A stretch of 64,000 nt of DNA from Sulfuricella sp. (GCA_028714955.1 JAQTLK010000001.1:31950-95949); one strand, 5' to 3'. Counted from the first letter of the stretch, positions 9,241 to 22,097 are shown. Translations and numbers: made by a program. Notes: generated by a model from the letters alone, not told the origin.

Positions 9241-10728
9241 GTGCCGGTTAAAATGAAGCTTTTCCCCATTCGCGGCGGCATCCATCCCGACTACCGCAAG
9301 GAGCTGAGCAGCGAGAAGGCCATCGTCGCCCTGCCGCTGCCGGAGCTGCTCTACATTCCACTGCAGCAGCACATCGGTGCGCCTGCCGAAGCGCTGGTGC
9401 AGGCCGGCGAGCTGGTCAAAAAAGGGCAGTTGATCGCGCGCAGCCAGGGTGGAATCTCCGCGCCGCAGCACGCCCCGACCTCCGGCCGCATCAAGGCGGT
9501 TACCGACATCCCCGCGCCGCACCCCTCGGGGTTGCCGCAGCCCACCATCATCCTGGAACCGGACGGCAAGGATGAATGGACCGACCTGCCCGAACCCATC
9601 GCCGACCCTCTCAACGCCGACCCGCAGATGATCCGCGAGCGCGTTGCCCAGGCGGGCATCGTCGGCATGGGCGGCGCCGCCTTCCCCTCGGCAGTCAAGT
9701 TGGACCTCGGCACACGCTACAAGCTTGAATTCCTGCTGCTCAATGGCGCCGAGTGTGAGCCCTATCTCACCTGCGACGACCGCGTGATGCGCGAGCACGC
9801 CGACGAGGTGATCGACGGGGCGCGCATCATGGCCCACACGCTGGGCGTAAAGAAAATCGTGATCGCCATTGAACAAAACAAGCCGCAGGCGCTGGCCGCC
9901 ATGACCGGCGCGGCCTTCACTTTCTCCGAAGTTGACGTGGTGGGGGTGCCGGTGCAATACCCGATGGGTTCCGAGCGCCATCTGGTGCAGGCCATTACCG
10001 GGCGAGAGACCCCCGCGAAGAAGCTCACCGCCGATATCGGCGTGGTGGTGCACAACGTTGCCACCGCCCGCGCCGTGCACCAGGCCGTGCGCTTCGGGCG
10101 TCCGCTGCTGTCCCGCGTGGTGACGGTCAGCGGCGGCGCGGTACGCGAGCCCAACAACATCGAGGCGCCCATCGGCGCGAGAGTGGCCGACCTGGTGGCC
10201 TTGTGCGGCGGCTTTAGCGGCGAACCGGCCAGCCTGGTGAACGGCGGGCCGATGATGGGCCAGCCGCTACCCGGTCTGGAGGCGCCGGTGGTCAAGGGCA
10301 TGTCGGGCGTTCTCGCGCTGACCGCCGGCGAGGTCAACGAGCAGCCGGCCGGTCCCTGCATCCGTTGCGGCGCCTGCGTCGCCATCTGCCCCTGTGGGCT
10401 GGTGCCGGTGGAAATGGCCGCGTTCATTCGCAAGGATAATTTCGACGTCGCCGCACAGCTCGGCGTGATGGACTGCGTTTCCTGTGGCAGCTGTTCCTGG
10501 GCATGCCCGTCTCACATCCCCCTGGTGCATTACTTCAACTACGCCAAGGGCATGATCAACGCACAGGAGCGCGAACGGCGCAAGAACGAGCGCATCAAGC
10601 TGCTGGCGGAAGCGCACAACGCGCGCATGGAAAAGCTGGCCGTCGCCGCCGAGGCCAAGCGCGCAGCGGTTGCCGCGCGCAAGGCCAACCTGGCCGCAGC
10701 CACAGGCGAGGAAAAGGTCGAAGCATGA
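9241..10728 (+). CDS. rnfC: Electron transport complex subunit RnfC/RsxC
   Basis: GMGGAAFPSAVK, 4Fe-4S motifs CIRCGACVAICPCGLVP and CVSCGSCSWACPSHIP. Confidence 0.95.
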   Translation: MPVKMKLFPIRGGIHPDYRKELSSEKAIVALPLPELLYIPLQQHIGAPAEALVQAGELVKKGQLIARSQGGISAPQHAPTSGRIKAVTDIPAPHPSGLPQPTIILEPDGKDEWTDLPEPIADPLNADPQMIRERVAQAGIVGMGGAAFPSAVKLDLGTRYKLEFLLLNGAECEPYLTCDDRVMREHADEVIDGARIMAHTLGVKKIVIAIEQNKPQALAAMTGAAFTFSEVDVVGVPVQYPMGSERHLVQAITGRETPAKKLTADIGVVVHNVATARAVHQAVRFGRPLLSRVVTVSGGAVREPNNIEAPIGARVADLVALCGGFSGEPASLVNGGPMMGQPLPGLEAPVVKGMSGVLALTAGEVNEQPAGPCIRCGACVAICPCGLVPVEMAAFIRKDNFDVAAQLGVMDCVSCGSCSWACPSHIPLVHYFNYAKGMINAQERERRKNERIKLLAEAHNARMEKLAVAAEAKRAAVAARKANLAAATGEEKVEA

Positions 10729-11798
10729 GCATTGCACCGATAAGCAAGAGCGGGCCATTTACTCACACCACCAGCAGCGTCCCGAAAACCATGTTGACGG
10801 TACTGCTGGCGCTTGTGCCGGCCACCGCCTTCGACGCCTATTTGTTCGGCTGGCCGGGAATCCTGCTGTTTGCCGTCACCGTGGGCGCCTGCGTGGCGGT
10901 CGAGGCCGGATGCCTGGCGCTGGCAGGGCTGCCGATGAAGGCGGCGCTGGGCGACTACTCAGCGGTGCTGACCGGCTGGTTGCTGGCGATGAGCCTCCCG
11001 CCCTGGGCGCCATGGTGGACCGGCGTGCTCGGCGCCGTGTTCGCCATCGCGCTGGCCAAACACACTTTCGGCGGCCTCGGCCAGAACCTGTTCAATCCCG
11101 CCATGGTGGCGCGCGTCGCCCTGCTGGTGTCGTTCCCCGTGGTCATGACCGCCTGGGTCATGCCGCATCCGCTGTTCTCGGCAGGCGCACCCGGTTTCTC
11201 CGACGCCGTCGCCATCACCTTCGGCGGCAACCTGCCCGACTCGGTAAGCGCCGCCTCCGCGCTGGGCTACGTCAAGACCGAACTGTCGCGCGGCATACCC
11301 GTGACGCAGTCGATGGCGCACGTGCCCGATCTGATGGACATGGCGCTGGGCTTGCGCGCCGGCAGCATGGGCGAGACCTCGGCCATCCTGATCCTCGCCG
11401 GCGGGTTGTTCCTCATGGCGCGACGCATCATTTCCTGGCACATCCCGCTGGGCATGATGGGCGCCCTGTTCCTGATGGGCACGCTGTTCCACATGCTCGA
11501 CCCGGCACGCTACACCGACGGCATGTTCCACCTGATGTCCGGCGCCACCTTCCTGGGCGCGTTCTTCATCGCCACCGACTATGTCACCTCGCCGGTGTCG
11601 AAGCCGGGCCAGCTGGTATTCGGCATCGGCTGCGGCGTGCTCACCTGGGTTATCCGCACCTACGCCGGCTACCCCGAGGGCATGGCCTTTGCCGTGCTGC
11701 TGATGAATTCGCTCACGCCCATTATCGACCAGTACACCCGACCAAGAGCATTCGGCCGCAGCCGCAAGGGCGAACCGCTGCCGCTGGAGGGGAAATAA
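10725..11798 (+). CDS. rnfD: Electron transport complex subunit RnfD/RsxD
   Basis: Multi-TM; flavinylation-like SGATF motif (HLMSGATFLGAFFIATD); start ATG overlaps the rnfC stop (ATGA). Confidence 0.93.
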   Translation: MSIAPISKSGPFTHTTSSVPKTMLTVLLALVPATAFDAYLFGWPGILLFAVTVGACVAVEAGCLALAGLPMKAALGDYSAVLTGWLLAMSLPPWAPWWTGVLGAVFAIALAKHTFGGLGQNLFNPAMVARVALLVSFPVVMTAWVMPHPLFSAGAPGFSDAVAITFGGNLPDSVSAASALGYVKTELSRGIPVTQSMAHVPDLMDMALGLRAGSMGETSAILILAGGLFLMARRIISWHIPLGMMGALFLMGTLFHMLDPARYTDGMFHLMSGATFLGAFFIATDYVTSPVSKPGQLVFGIGCGVLTWVIRTYAGYPEGMAFAVLLMNSLTPIIDQYTRPRAFGRSRKGEPLPLEGK

Positions 11799-12397
11799 TG
11801 AAGCCGGGCACGCTCAAGCATGCCGTGATCCTGGGCTCTTTCTGCCTCGGCTTCGGCCTCCTGCTCGCGGTGACCAACCGCCTCACCGCCGCGGATATTG
11901 CGGCGCGCGCCCTGGAGGACAAACAGAACTCGCTGAGCCAGGTGATTCCAGACAGCATCCACGACAACAACCTGGTAACGGACAGCATCGCCATGAAGGA
12001 CGCGCGCGGCAAGGACATCACCGTCTACCGCGCGCGCAAGAATGGCAAGGTGTCAGGGGTGGCGTACGAGATATACGGCACCGGCTATGGCGGGGAGATC
12101 AAGCTGATGCTGGGCGTGGACGTTGCGGGTAAGGTGCTCGGCGTGCGCGTCCTCGCGCACCACGAAACGCCCGGATTGGGCGACAAGATCGAGGAAAAGA
12201 AAGGCGACTGGATATTGCGTTTCACCGGCCTGTCTCTCCTCAAACCGGCCATCGAGAAGTGGAAGGTAAAAAAAGATGGTGGTGAATTCGACCAGTTCGC
12301 CGGCGCCACCATCACCCCGCGCGGCGTGGTCCTCGCCATCCGCAACGGGCTCGAATTCTTTGCCGCCCACCAGGCGCAAATGACGGAGGGAAACTGA
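11798..12397 (+). CDS. rnfG: Electron transport complex subunit RnfG/RsxG
   Basis: MKPGTLKHAVILGSFCLGFGLLLAVTNR; FMN-binding motif DQFAGATITPRGV. Confidence 0.93.
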   Translation: MKPGTLKHAVILGSFCLGFGLLLAVTNRLTAADIAARALEDKQNSLSQVIPDSIHDNNLVTDSIAMKDARGKDITVYRARKNGKVSGVAYEIYGTGYGGEIKLMLGVDVAGKVLGVRVLAHHETPGLGDKIEEKKGDWILRFTGLSLLKPAIEKWKVKKDGGEFDQFAGATITPRGVVLAIRNGLEFFAAHQAQMTEGN

Positions 12398-13071
12398 TGA
12401 CGACACAATACCGCACCATCATCCGCGATGGTCTGTGGGACAACAACGGCGTGCTCAGCATGCTGCTCGGCATGTGCCCGACCATGGCCATGACCACCAG
12501 CGCCACCAACGGGCTGGGCATGGGCGTGGCGACGGCCGTGGTGATGGCTGCGTCGAGCCTGCTGGTCGCCACGTTCCGCAACCGCATCACGCAGGAAGTG
12601 CGCATCCCCGTCTACATCCTCATCGTGGCCGCGATGGTGACGCTGGTGGACCTGTGCATGAATGCCTGGATGCATGAACTTTACAAGGTGCTGGGCCTGT
12701 TCATTCCGCTCATCGTCTCCAACTGCCTGCCCCTCGCGCGCCTTGAGGCCTTCGCCGCCAAGGAGCCGGTTCTGCCCTCGTTTCTGGACGGCCTTTTCAT
12801 GGGCATCGGTTTTACCTTCGCTCTCACCGCCATCGGCGCGGTACGCGAAATCTTCGGCTCGGGCACCCTGTTCGCGGACGCTTCGCTGCTGCTGGGCCCC
12901 GCGTTCAGGTTCATGGAAATGCACCTGATGTCTTCGAACATGGGCGTGCTGATGATGATCCTGCCGCCCGGCGGGTTCCTGGTAACCGGCCTGCTGGTGG
13001 TAGCCAAGCGCATGCTCGATGTCCGTGCCGGCAAGGCCATCCAGATGGGCGGTGCCCACAGTGCCGCCTGA
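12397..13071 (+). CDS. rnfE: Electron transport complex subunit RnfE/RsxE
   Basis: DGLWDNNGVLSMLLGMCPTMAMTTSATNGLGMG, multi-TM. Confidence 0.95.
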   Translation: MTTQYRTIIRDGLWDNNGVLSMLLGMCPTMAMTTSATNGLGMGVATAVVMAASSLLVATFRNRITQEVRIPVYILIVAAMVTLVDLCMNAWMHELYKVLGLFIPLIVSNCLPLARLEAFAAKEPVLPSFLDGLFMGIGFTFALTAIGAVREIFGSGTLFADASLLLGPAFRFMEMHLMSSNMGVLMMILPPGGFLVTGLLVVAKRMLDVRAGKAIQMGGAHSAA

Positions 13072-13081
13072 GGAATGCGCG

Positions 13082-13372
13082 ATGAAAATCGGCGTCGCTT
13101 ACGCCTCAGCGTCCCGCCAGGCATGGCTCAGCGTCGAATTGCCCGAGGGCGCCACGGTCAAGGACGCCATCGAGCGCTCGGGGATACTCGAGCAGTTCCC
13201 TGAAATAGACCTGGAGCAGCAGAAAGTCGGCATATTCAGCAAGGTCTGCAAACTTGACGCCGCGCTTGCCGATGGAGACCGCGTCGAAATCTACCGTCCC
13301 ATCATTTGCGACCCCAAAGCCGTGCGCCGCAAGCCCAAGCCGGATGGGGCGCCGTCCGACGACGCAGGCTGA
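13082..13372 (+). CDS. rnfH: RnfH family ubiquitin-like protein
   Basis: MKIGVAYASASRQAWLSVELPEGATVKDAIERSGILEQFPEIDL...VGIFSK...EIYRPIICDPKAVRR. Confidence 0.88.
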   Translation: MKIGVAYASASRQAWLSVELPEGATVKDAIERSGILEQFPEIDLEQQKVGIFSKVCKLDAALADGDRVEIYRPIICDPKAVRRKPKPDGAPSDDAG

Positions 13373-13403
13373 CCTTCTTATTAAACGAGGCGTTGAGCGC
13401 TGG

Positions 13404-15233
13404 CTATTCCACGGTGACGGATTTGGCGAGGTTTCTCGGCTTGTCCACATCCGTGCCCCTGCACAGCGCCGCGTGATAGGCCAGGATTTGCAGCGGCACG
13501 GTATGGACGATTGGACTCAAGGGGCCGGCGTTGGTGGGCAGGCGCAGAAGATGCAATCCTTCCTGCGGTGTGAACTGGCTGTCCTGGTCGGCGAATACGT
13601 ATAATTCTCCTCCCCGCGCGCGCACTTCCTGCAGGTTGGACTTGAGTTTCTCCAGTAGCGCATCGTTAGGCGCCACGGCGACGACCGGCATATCCTTGTC
13701 CACCAGGGCCAGGGGGCCGTGTTTCAGCTCGCCGGCAGGATAGGCCTCGGCATGGATGTAGGAAATTTCCTTGAGCTTGAGCGCGCCCTCCAGGGCGATG
13801 GGATAATGCACGCCACGCCCCAGAAAGAGGGCATGGTGCCTGTCGGCGAAATGCTGCGCCCAAGCCGCGATTTGCGGCTCCAGCGCCAGGGCCTGCCGCA
13901 CCAACCCCGGCAGTTCGCGGAGCTGTTCCAGCCAGACTTTTTCCTGTTGCTCGCCGATCTTGCCGCGCAGGCGCCCCAGCACCAGCGTCAGCAGGAACAG
14001 GGCGACAAGTTGTGTGGTAAACGCTTTGGTGGAGGCGACGCCGATTTCAGGCCCGGCGCGGGTCAGGAACTTGAGGTCGGAAGTGCGCACCAGCGCACTT
14101 TCCGCCACATTGCAAATCGCCAGGCTGTGCCGGTGCCCAAGATTTCTTGCCTGGATCAGGGCGTCGATGGTGTCGCGCGTTTCGCCCGACTGTGAAATGG
14201 TCACGATCAGGGTTTCGGGGTCGGCCACGCTGTCGCGGTAGCGGTATTCGCTGGCGATTTCCGCACGGCAGGGCAGGCCGGCAAGCGATTCGATCCAGTA
14301 TTCCGCCACCTTGGCCGCGTGGTAGCTGGTGCCGCAGGCGAGGATGCGCACGCCGCTGACCGAGCGAAGGATGTTCTCCGCCGCCGGCCCGAAGATGGCG
14401 GGCAATACGCCGCTGATGACCCCCGCCGCCTGCAGCGTGTCGGCAATGGCCCGCGGCTGCTCGTGGATTTCCTTTTGCATGAAATGGCGGTAATTGCCCA
14501 ACTCCGCCATGTCGGCGGAGAGCTCGGAGACCTGCACGGGCCGCTCGACGGGTTGCCCGGCGACATCGAATATTTTCACCCCGAGCAGGCCGATGTCAGC
14601 GATATCACCTTCTTCCAGGTAAATCACTTTTTGCGTCACCGGCAAGAGGGCCGACACGTCGGAAGCGATAAAGTGCTCCTCGATGCCGAGGCCGATCAGC
14701 AATGGGCTGCCGCGCCGCGCGGCGACGAGCTGATGCGGCGCATCCACGCATACCACGCCAATGGCGTAAGCGCCATGCAGTTCCGCCGTTGCGGCACGCA
14801 CCGCACCGACCAGGTCCCGCTCGGCATGGTAGTGGTGATGGATGAGATGGACGATGACCTCGGTGTCGGTCTCGGAAGTGAAGAGGTAGCCCAACGACCT
14901 GAGCCGCTCGCGCAGCATTTCGTGGTTTTCGATGATGCCGTTGTGAACCACGGCAATCTCGCCGGCGCTGACGTGCGGGTGGGCATTATCGTGGGTTGGC
15001 GCGCCGTGGGTGGCCCAGCGGGTATGCGCAATCCCGAGGTGCCCGTGGACCTGCTGGCGCTCCACCTCGGCGGTCAGCTCAACTACCCGCCCGATGCTGC
15101 GCACGCGCTGCAAACCATGGTTGATGACGACCAGGCCGGCCGAGTCGTAGCCGCGATATTCGAGGCGGCGCAGCCCTTCCAGCAGGATGGGCACGACATT
15201 GCGCTGCGCCACGGCTCCGACGATCCCGCACAT
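13404..15233 (-). CDS. glmS: Glutamine-fructose-6-phosphate aminotransferase
   Basis: [37 protein letters not shown] domains; C-terminal [15 protein letters not shown]. Confidence 0.97.
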   Translation of the reverse strand: MCGIVGAVAQRNVVPILLEGLRRLEYRGYDSAGLVVINHGLQRVRSIGRVVELTAEVERQQVHGHLGIAHTRWATHGAPTHDNAHPHVSAGEIAVVHNGIIENHEMLRERLRSLGYLFTSETDTEVIVHLIHHHYHAERDLVGAVRAATAELHGAYAIGVVCVDAPHQLVAARRGSPLLIGLGIEEHFIASDVSALLPVTQKVIYLEEGDIADIGLLGVKIFDVAGQPVERPVQVSELSADMAELGNYRHFMQKEIHEQPRAIADTLQAAGVISGVLPAIFGPAAENILRSVSGVRILACGTSYHAAKVAEYWIESLAGLPCRAEIASEYRYRDSVADPETLIVTISQSGETRDTIDALIQARNLGHRHSLAICNVAESALVRTSDLKFLTRAGPEIGVASTKAFTTQLVALFLLTLVLGRLRGKIGEQQEKVWLEQLRELPGLVRQALALEPQIAAWAQHFADRHHALFLGRGVHYPIALEGALKLKEISYIHAEAYPAGELKHGPLALVDKDMPVVAVAPNDALLEKLKSNLQEVRARGGELYVFADQDSQFTPQEGLHLLRLPTNAGPLSPIVHTVPLQILAYHAALCRGTDVDKPRNLAKSVTVE

Positions 15234-15237
15234 AGGC

Positions 15238-16611
15238 TTACTCCTTGATTTTCTTTACCGGCCGCTGCCATCCGGCAATGCTTGTCTGCCTGGCGCGCGA
15301 CAGGGTCAATTCTCCGCCCGGCGCGTCCCTGGTAATGGTGGAGCCGGCACCGATGGTGGCGCCCCGGCCCACTGTCACCGGCGCCACCAGTTGGGTATCC
15401 GAACCGATGAAGGCGCCATCCTCGATCACGGTGCGGTGCTTGTTGGCACCATCGTAATTGCAGGTGATGGTGCCCGCGCCGATATTCACTTTCGCGCCCA
15501 CCGTGGCATCGCCGACATAGCTCAGGTGATTGATCTTGCTGTTGTATCCGACCTGGCTGTTTTTCAGCTCGACAAAATTGCCGATGTGCACTTCGTCCGC
15601 CAGGCGGGTGCCGGGGCGGATCCTGGCGAAGGGGCCGATGCGGCATGCCGCGCCAATCACGGCTTGCTCCAGCAGGCTGAAGGGTTCGATAAGGGTGCCC
15701 GCGGCCACTTCCACATCGCGCAACACGCAGTTGGCGCCCACGCGCACGTCATCTCCCAGCACCACCCGGCCTTCGAATACACAGTTGACGTCAATCCACA
15801 CGTCCCTGCCGCAATGAAGTTCGCCCCGCACATCGAGCCGCCCGGGATCGATGAGGGTTACGCCCCGCTCCGTCAGGCGCCGCGCCTGTTCGTGTTGATA
15901 CAGGCGTTCCAGTTGCGCAAGCTGGCTCTTGCTGTTGACCCCGAGAACTTCCCAGTGGTGCGCCGGCTGCACGGTTGTTATTTCGACGCCCTGCTCCGCG
16001 GCCAGGGCAATGACATCGGTAAGGTAAAATTCACCCTGGGCATTGTCGTTTTTCAATGCCATCAGCCAGGCCGGAAGATGCCGATTCGGCACGGCCATGA
16101 TTCCTGTGTTGACCTCGTGGATTGCGCGCTGCTCCGGCGTGGCATCCTTCTCTTCCACGATGCCCGCAACCTTGCCGTTTTTCCGCACGATGCGTCCATA
16201 GCCCCTGGGTTCATCCATGAGCATGGTCAACAGCGCCACTTTCCCGGACAAGGCCATCTGCAGCAGGGATAGCAGCGTTTCGCCGCGAATCAACGGCACA
16301 TCCCCGTAAAGCACCAGCGTCACGTGACCGGCGTCCAGACGGGGCATGGCCTGCTGCAGCGCATGACCGGTACCCAGTTGCGGTTCCTGCAATACCATTT
16401 GCACGTCTGCCTGCGGCACGGCACGGGGAATCATGTCGCCGCCATGGCCGTAAACGATGCAGATTTTGGCCGGTTCCAGCGACATGGCGGTATCCAGCAC
16501 ATGCTGCAGCAAGGATTTGCCCGCCAGTTCATGCAGTACTTTCGGGCGATCCGAATGCATGCGCGTGCCCTTGCCGGCGGCAAGAATGACGATGTCTATG
16601 GGTAGCGGCAT
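15238..16611 (-). CDS. glmU: Bifunctional GlcNAc-1-P uridyltransferase / GlcN-1-P acetyltransferase
   Basis: [35 protein letters not shown]; hexapeptide-repeat C-terminus. The start at 16611 is preferred over the longer ORF. Confidence 0.96.
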   Translation of the reverse strand: MPLPIDIVILAAGKGTRMHSDRPKVLHELAGKSLLQHVLDTAMSLEPAKICIVYGHGGDMIPRAVPQADVQMVLQEPQLGTGHALQQAMPRLDAGHVTLVLYGDVPLIRGETLLSLLQMALSGKVALLTMLMDEPRGYGRIVRKNGKVAGIVEEKDATPEQRAIHEVNTGIMAVPNRHLPAWLMALKNDNAQGEFYLTDVIALAAEQGVEITTVQPAHHWEVLGVNSKSQLAQLERLYQHEQARRLTERGVTLIDPGRLDVRGELHCGRDVWIDVNCVFEGRVVLGDDVRVGANCVLRDVEVAAGTLIEPFSLLEQAVIGAACRIGPFARIRPGTRLADEVHIGNFVELKNSQVGYNSKINHLSYVGDATVGAKVNIGAGTITCNYDGANKHRTVIEDGAFIGSDTQLVAPVTVGRGATIGAGSTITRDAPGGELTLSRARQTSIAGWQRPVKKIKE

Positions 16612-16648
16612 GGCAAACTCATATTTGAAAACTGGATTATAAATAGAA

Positions 16649-16670
16649 AAGGCAGCCGAAGCTGCCTTTT
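16649..16670. terminator. Bidirectional intrinsic terminator between atpC and glmU
   Basis: aaggcagc-cgaa-gctgcctt with T-rich runs on both strands; lies downstream of the leftward atp operon. Confidence 0.75.
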
Positions 16671-16683
16671 TCGCCGACATGAT

Positions 16684-16747
16684 TTAACCCGGATGTTTCA
16701 TAAATTCGCGTGATGATCGCGCAGGATTTATGAAACATCCGGGTTAA
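16684..16747. repeat. Palindromic intergenic element (AACCCGGAT family), copy 2
   Basis: Perfect 22-bp arms ttaacccggatgtttcataaat (16684-16705) / atttatgaaacatccgggttaa (16726-16747); inner CGCG-N7-CGCG hairpin. Confidence 0.85.
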
Positions 16748-16749
16748 GT

Positions 16750-17178
16750 TCAGCGGCCGGATTGCTTGCGAATTTTCTGAATGGCGCGAATCTGCGCAAC
16801 CGCTTCCGCCAGTTCCGCTTCCGCCTTGGCATAATCCATCGTGGCGGAGCGATCCTTCATGGCCTCCTCCGCGCGTTGCTTGGCTTCCAGCGCCTTGGCT
16901 TCGTCAAGATCCTTGCCGCGCAGCGCCGTGTCGGCCAGGATCGTCACTACTTGCGGCTGCACTTCCAGAATTCCCCCCGAGACAAAGAACAATTCCTCCT
17001 CGGCCTGATCGGGAATTTTAACTCTTACCGTACCGGGCTTCATGCGTGAAATGAATGGCGCATGGCGCGGGTAAATCCCCACCTCCCCGGCGGCAGCCGG
17101 TGCGGCGATAAACTCCGCCACGCCGGAAAATATGGACTGCTCGGCGCTTACCACGTCCACATGTATTGTCATTGCCAT
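16750..17178 (-). CDS. atpC: F1Fo ATP synthase epsilon subunit
   Basis: [42 protein letters not shown]. Confidence 0.95.
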   Translation of the reverse strand: MAMTIHVDVVSAEQSIFSGVAEFIAAPAAAGEVGIYPRHAPFISRMKPGTVRVKIPDQAEEELFFVSGGILEVQPQVVTILADTALRGKDLDEAKALEAKQRAEEAMKDRSATMDYAKAEAELAEAVAQIRAIQKIRKQSGR

Positions 17179-17190
17179 GAAAGGCGTCCT

Positions 17191-18573
<1,383 letters not shown>

Positions 18574-18628
18574 TTATCCTCGATACGGTTGATTCTTTAA
18601 GATCCGTCTATTGTTTGGTCAGGTGCGC

Positions 18629-19492
18629 TTAAACTGCTGCCGCGCCGGCGACAATTTCCGACAATTCCTTGGTGATTGCTGCCTGACGGGTCTTGTTGTA
18701 GATCAGCTTGAGCTCGTCGATGACATTGCCCGCATTGTCCGATGCGGCCTTCATCGCCACCATGCGGGCACTTTGTTCCGACGCCATGTTTTCGGCCACG
18801 GCCTGGTATACCAATGCTTCGATATAGCGCATCATGAGCTCGTCGATGACTGATTTTGCATCGGGCTCGTAGATGTAGTCCCAGTGGCCTTTTGCAGAGC
18901 CCAGTTCCGCGCCGGAGAGCGGCAGGATTTTTTCCAGCACGGGCTCCTGCTTCATGGTATTGATGAAGCGCGTATAACCCAGGTATAGCTCGTCGAGCCG
19001 GCCGTCCATATAGGCATCGAGCATCACCTTCACCGGCCCGATCAGCTTCTCCAGATGCGGGGCATCGCCCAGGCCGGTGGCATGCGACAACACGCTGCCG
19101 CCCATACGCTGCAGGAAGCCAAATCCCTTGCCTCCAAGCGCGCAGGCGTCCACACCCAGGCCGGCGCTTTCCCAGCTTTTCATCTGGCCGAGCACCATGC
19201 GCGTCACGTTGGTGTTGAGGCCGCCGCACAAACCCTTGTCCGACGTCACCACGATGACGCCAACCCGCCGCGCGCTCTCTCGTTGAACCAGGAAAGCATG
19301 TTTGTATTCGGGGTGCGCGTGGCTCAGGTGGGCTGCAACATTGCGAATCTTTTCGCCATAGGGACGTGCGGCTCGCATCCGCTCCTGCGCCTTGCGCATT
19401 TTGGATGCCGCCACCATTTCCATGGCGCGGGTGATCTTCTGGGTATTCTGGACGCTCTTGATTTTCGTCCGAATCTCTTTTCCGCTCGCCAT
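18629..19492 (-). CDS. atpG: F1Fo ATP synthase gamma subunit
   Basis: [39 protein letters not shown]. Confidence 0.97.
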   Translation of the reverse strand: MASGKEIRTKIKSVQNTQKITRAMEMVAASKMRKAQERMRAARPYGEKIRNVAAHLSHAHPEYKHAFLVQRESARRVGVIVVTSDKGLCGGLNTNVTRMVLGQMKSWESAGLGVDACALGGKGFGFLQRMGGSVLSHATGLGDAPHLEKLIGPVKVMLDAYMDGRLDELYLGYTRFINTMKQEPVLEKILPLSGAELGSAKGHWDYIYEPDAKSVIDELMMRYIEALVYQAVAENMASEQSARMVAMKAASDNAGNVIDELKLIYNKTRQAAITKELSEIVAGAAAV

Positions 19493-19525
19493 TATTCAGT
19501 CCTAACTCTATGTTTCCGCGACGAC

Positions 19526-21067
19526 TCAGTAAACCGAGCTGGCCTTGAACTCATCGATTGCAGCGGTCAGGGCTTTCTCGCTGTCGGCGCTTACATCGCG
19601 TTCCGCCTCGATGGTGTTCATCAATTCGCCATGCTTGCTCTTCATGAAAGCCTGCAGGGCGGCTTCAAAGGACAGTGCTTTTTTGACCTCCACGGCATCC
19701 ATGTAGCCCTTGTTCACCGCGAACAGCGTGACCGCCATTTCCGGGATGGACATCGGCGAATACTGGTTCTGCTTCATCAGTTCCGTCACCAGCTTGCCGC
19801 GCTCCAGCTGCTTGCGGGTCGCCTCGTCCAGGTCGGAGGCGAACTGGGCGAAAGCCGCCAGTTCGCGATACTGCGCCAAGGCCAGGCGAATACCGCCGCC
19901 GAGTTTCTTGATCGCCTTGGTCTGCGCGGCGCCGCCGACGCGAGACACGGACAGACCAGCGTTGATGGCAGGTCGAATGCCCGCGTTGAACAGGTCGCTT
20001 TCGAGAAAAATCTGCCCGTCGGTAATGGAAATCACGTTGGTCGGCACGAAGGCGGACACGTCGCCGGCCTGGGTTTCGATCACCGGCAGCGCGGTGAGCG
20101 AGCCGGTTTTGCCTTTGACCGTGCCATTGGTGATCTTTTCGATGTATTCGGCATTTACCCGTGCAGCACGCTCCAGCAGGCGGGAGTGCAGGTAGAACAC
20201 ATCGCCCGGATAGGCTTCGCGGCCCGGCGGACGGCGCAGCAGCAGGGAAATCTGGCGATAGGCCCAGGCCTGCTTGGTCAGGTCGTCATAGACGATCAGG
20301 GCATCTTCGCCGCGATCGCGGAAAAATTCGCCCATCGTGCAACCGGCATATGGCGCAATGTACTGCATGGCCGCGGGGTCTGACGCCATTGCCGCCACCA
20401 CGATGGTGTGGGCCATGGCGCCGTGCTCTTCGAGCTTGCGCACCACGTTGGCAACGGAAGACGCCTTCTGCCCCACAGCGACGTAAACGCAGATGACGCC
20501 GGTTCCCTTCTGGTTGATGATGGCGTCGACGGCCACCGCGGTTTTGCCGGTCTGGCGGTCGCCAATGATCAGCTCGCGCTGGCCGCGACCGATCGGCACC
20601 ATGGCGTCCACTGATTTCAGCCCGGTTTGCAGGGGCTGCGACACGGACTGACGGGAAATCACGCCCGGCGCGACCTTTTCGATGGGGGATGTCTGGGTTG
20701 CGTTGATCGGGCCCTTGCCGTCAATCGGGATGCCCAGGGAGTTCACCACGCGGCCGATCAGGGCCTCGCCTACGGGCACTTCCAGGATCCTGCCGGTGCA
20801 CTTGACGGTGTCGCCTTCAGTGATATGCTCATATTCGCCCAGCACCACGGCGCCGACCGAATCCCGCTCGAGGTTGAGCGCGAGGCCGAACGTGTTGCCG
20901 GGAAACTCCAGCATTTCACCCTGCATCACGTCGCTCAGGCCATGAATACGCACGATACCGTCGGTTACCGACACTACCGTACCCTGATTGCGCGCTTCAG
21001 CCGTGGTGGCAAAATTTTCGATCTTGCTCTTGATCAGATCGCTGATTTCAGAGGGGTTTAACTGCAT
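19526..21067 (-). CDS. atpA: F1Fo ATP synthase alpha subunit
   Basis: [20 protein letters not shown]; canonical atp gene order. Confidence 0.98.
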   Translation of the reverse strand: MQLNPSEISDLIKSKIENFATTAEARNQGTVVSVTDGIVRIHGLSDVMQGEMLEFPGNTFGLALNLERDSVGAVVLGEYEHITEGDTVKCTGRILEVPVGEALIGRVVNSLGIPIDGKGPINATQTSPIEKVAPGVISRQSVSQPLQTGLKSVDAMVPIGRGQRELIIGDRQTGKTAVAVDAIINQKGTGVICVYVAVGQKASSVANVVRKLEEHGAMAHTIVVAAMASDPAAMQYIAPYAGCTMGEFFRDRGEDALIVYDDLTKQAWAYRQISLLLRRPPGREAYPGDVFYLHSRLLERAARVNAEYIEKITNGTVKGKTGSLTALPVIETQAGDVSAFVPTNVISITDGQIFLESDLFNAGIRPAINAGLSVSRVGGAAQTKAIKKLGGGIRLALAQYRELAAFAQFASDLDEATRKQLERGKLVTELMKQNQYSPMSIPEMAVTLFAVNKGYMDAVEVKKALSFEAALQAFMKSKHGELMNTIEAERDVSADSEKALTAAIDEFKASSVY

Positions 21068-21079
21068 TGTTTATTTCTC

Positions 21080-21613
21080 CTAGCGTTTCAGCGCGAAAGC
21101 CATGTTGTCCAGTTGACCGCGCACAGAGGCATCAATCACCACGTCTCCGGCATTTATTTTCACGCCGCCAATCAATTCGGGGTCCACACTGACACGCGTC
21201 GTCACCTTGCGGGCGAAGCGCCTTTCGAGCAGACCGGCTATTTCTTTCTCTTGCTCGGCGGAAAGCGGGTAAGCGCTGACGATATCCGCTTCCATCATGC
21301 CACTTTGTTCGGCCTTGAGCTTTTCAAACTGTTCGGTGATTACAGGCAACAGGGCGAGACGGCCATTTTCAAGCAACAGGCGGATCAGGTTCTTGCCTTC
21401 CTCGTTCAGTTCCTTCCCCGTTACCGCAAGGAAGACCTGCTCGATGCTGGTCCGCGTGAAGTTGGGGTTGGCAATGGCATCGCTCATCGTGGCATCGCTC
21501 GCCACCGCGGATGCGGCCGCCAACATGCGCGACCATTCTGCCAGAGCGGCCTCCTGGCTTGCCAGGCGATACAAAGCTTCGGCGTAAGGCCTTGCTATCG
21601 TGACGATTTCCAT
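21080..21613 (-). CDS. atpH: F1Fo ATP synthase delta subunit
   Basis: MEIVTIARPYAEALYRLA...DPELIGGVKINAGDVVIDASVRGQLDNM. Confidence 0.95.
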   Translation of the reverse strand: MEIVTIARPYAEALYRLASQEAALAEWSRMLAAASAVASDATMSDAIANPNFTRTSIEQVFLAVTGKELNEEGKNLIRLLLENGRLALLPVITEQFEKLKAEQSGMMEADIVSAYPLSAEQEKEIAGLLERRFARKVTTRVSVDPELIGGVKINAGDVVIDASVRGQLDNMAFALKR

Positions 21614-21626
21614 AAATTATCGCCGC

Positions 21627-22097
21627 CTAGATTTCATTCTTGAGCGACGCCAGCAGCTCGGCATGCGCCTTGGCGTCCACTTCGCGGCGCAGGATCTTCT
21701 CCGCGCCGGCGATGGCCAGTTCGGCCACCTGTTGACGCAGCTGTTCGCGCGCACGGTTGATTTCCTGCTCGATTTCCGCCCTGGCGCCAGCGAGGATGCG
21801 GTCTCCCTCTTCCTTGGCGAGCCCCTTGGCTTCCTCGATGACCTGTGCGGCGCGTTTCTCTGCCTGGGCAATCACCTCGCCGGCCTTCTGCTTGGCCTCG
21901 TGCATGGATTCGGTCGCACGGCGCGAAGCCAGCTCCAGGTCATGCCTGCCACGCTCGCCGGCAGCGAGACCGTCGGCGATCTGCTTTTTGCGCTCGGTGA
22001 GCGCCTGCATGATGGGCGGCCAGACGAACTTCATGCAGAACCAGACGAACAGAATGAACATGATCGTTTGCGCGAGAAGGGTTGCATTGATATTCAT
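21627..22097 (-). CDS. atpF: F1Fo ATP synthase b subunit
   Basis: [44 protein letters not shown]. Confidence 0.95.
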   Translation of the reverse strand: MNINATLLAQTIMFILFVWFCMKFVWPPIMQALTERKKQIADGLAAGERGRHDLELASRRATESMHEAKQKAGEVIAQAEKRAAQVIEEAKGLAKEEGDRILAGARAEIEQEINRAREQLRQQVAELAIAGAEKILRREVDAKAHAELLASLKNEI

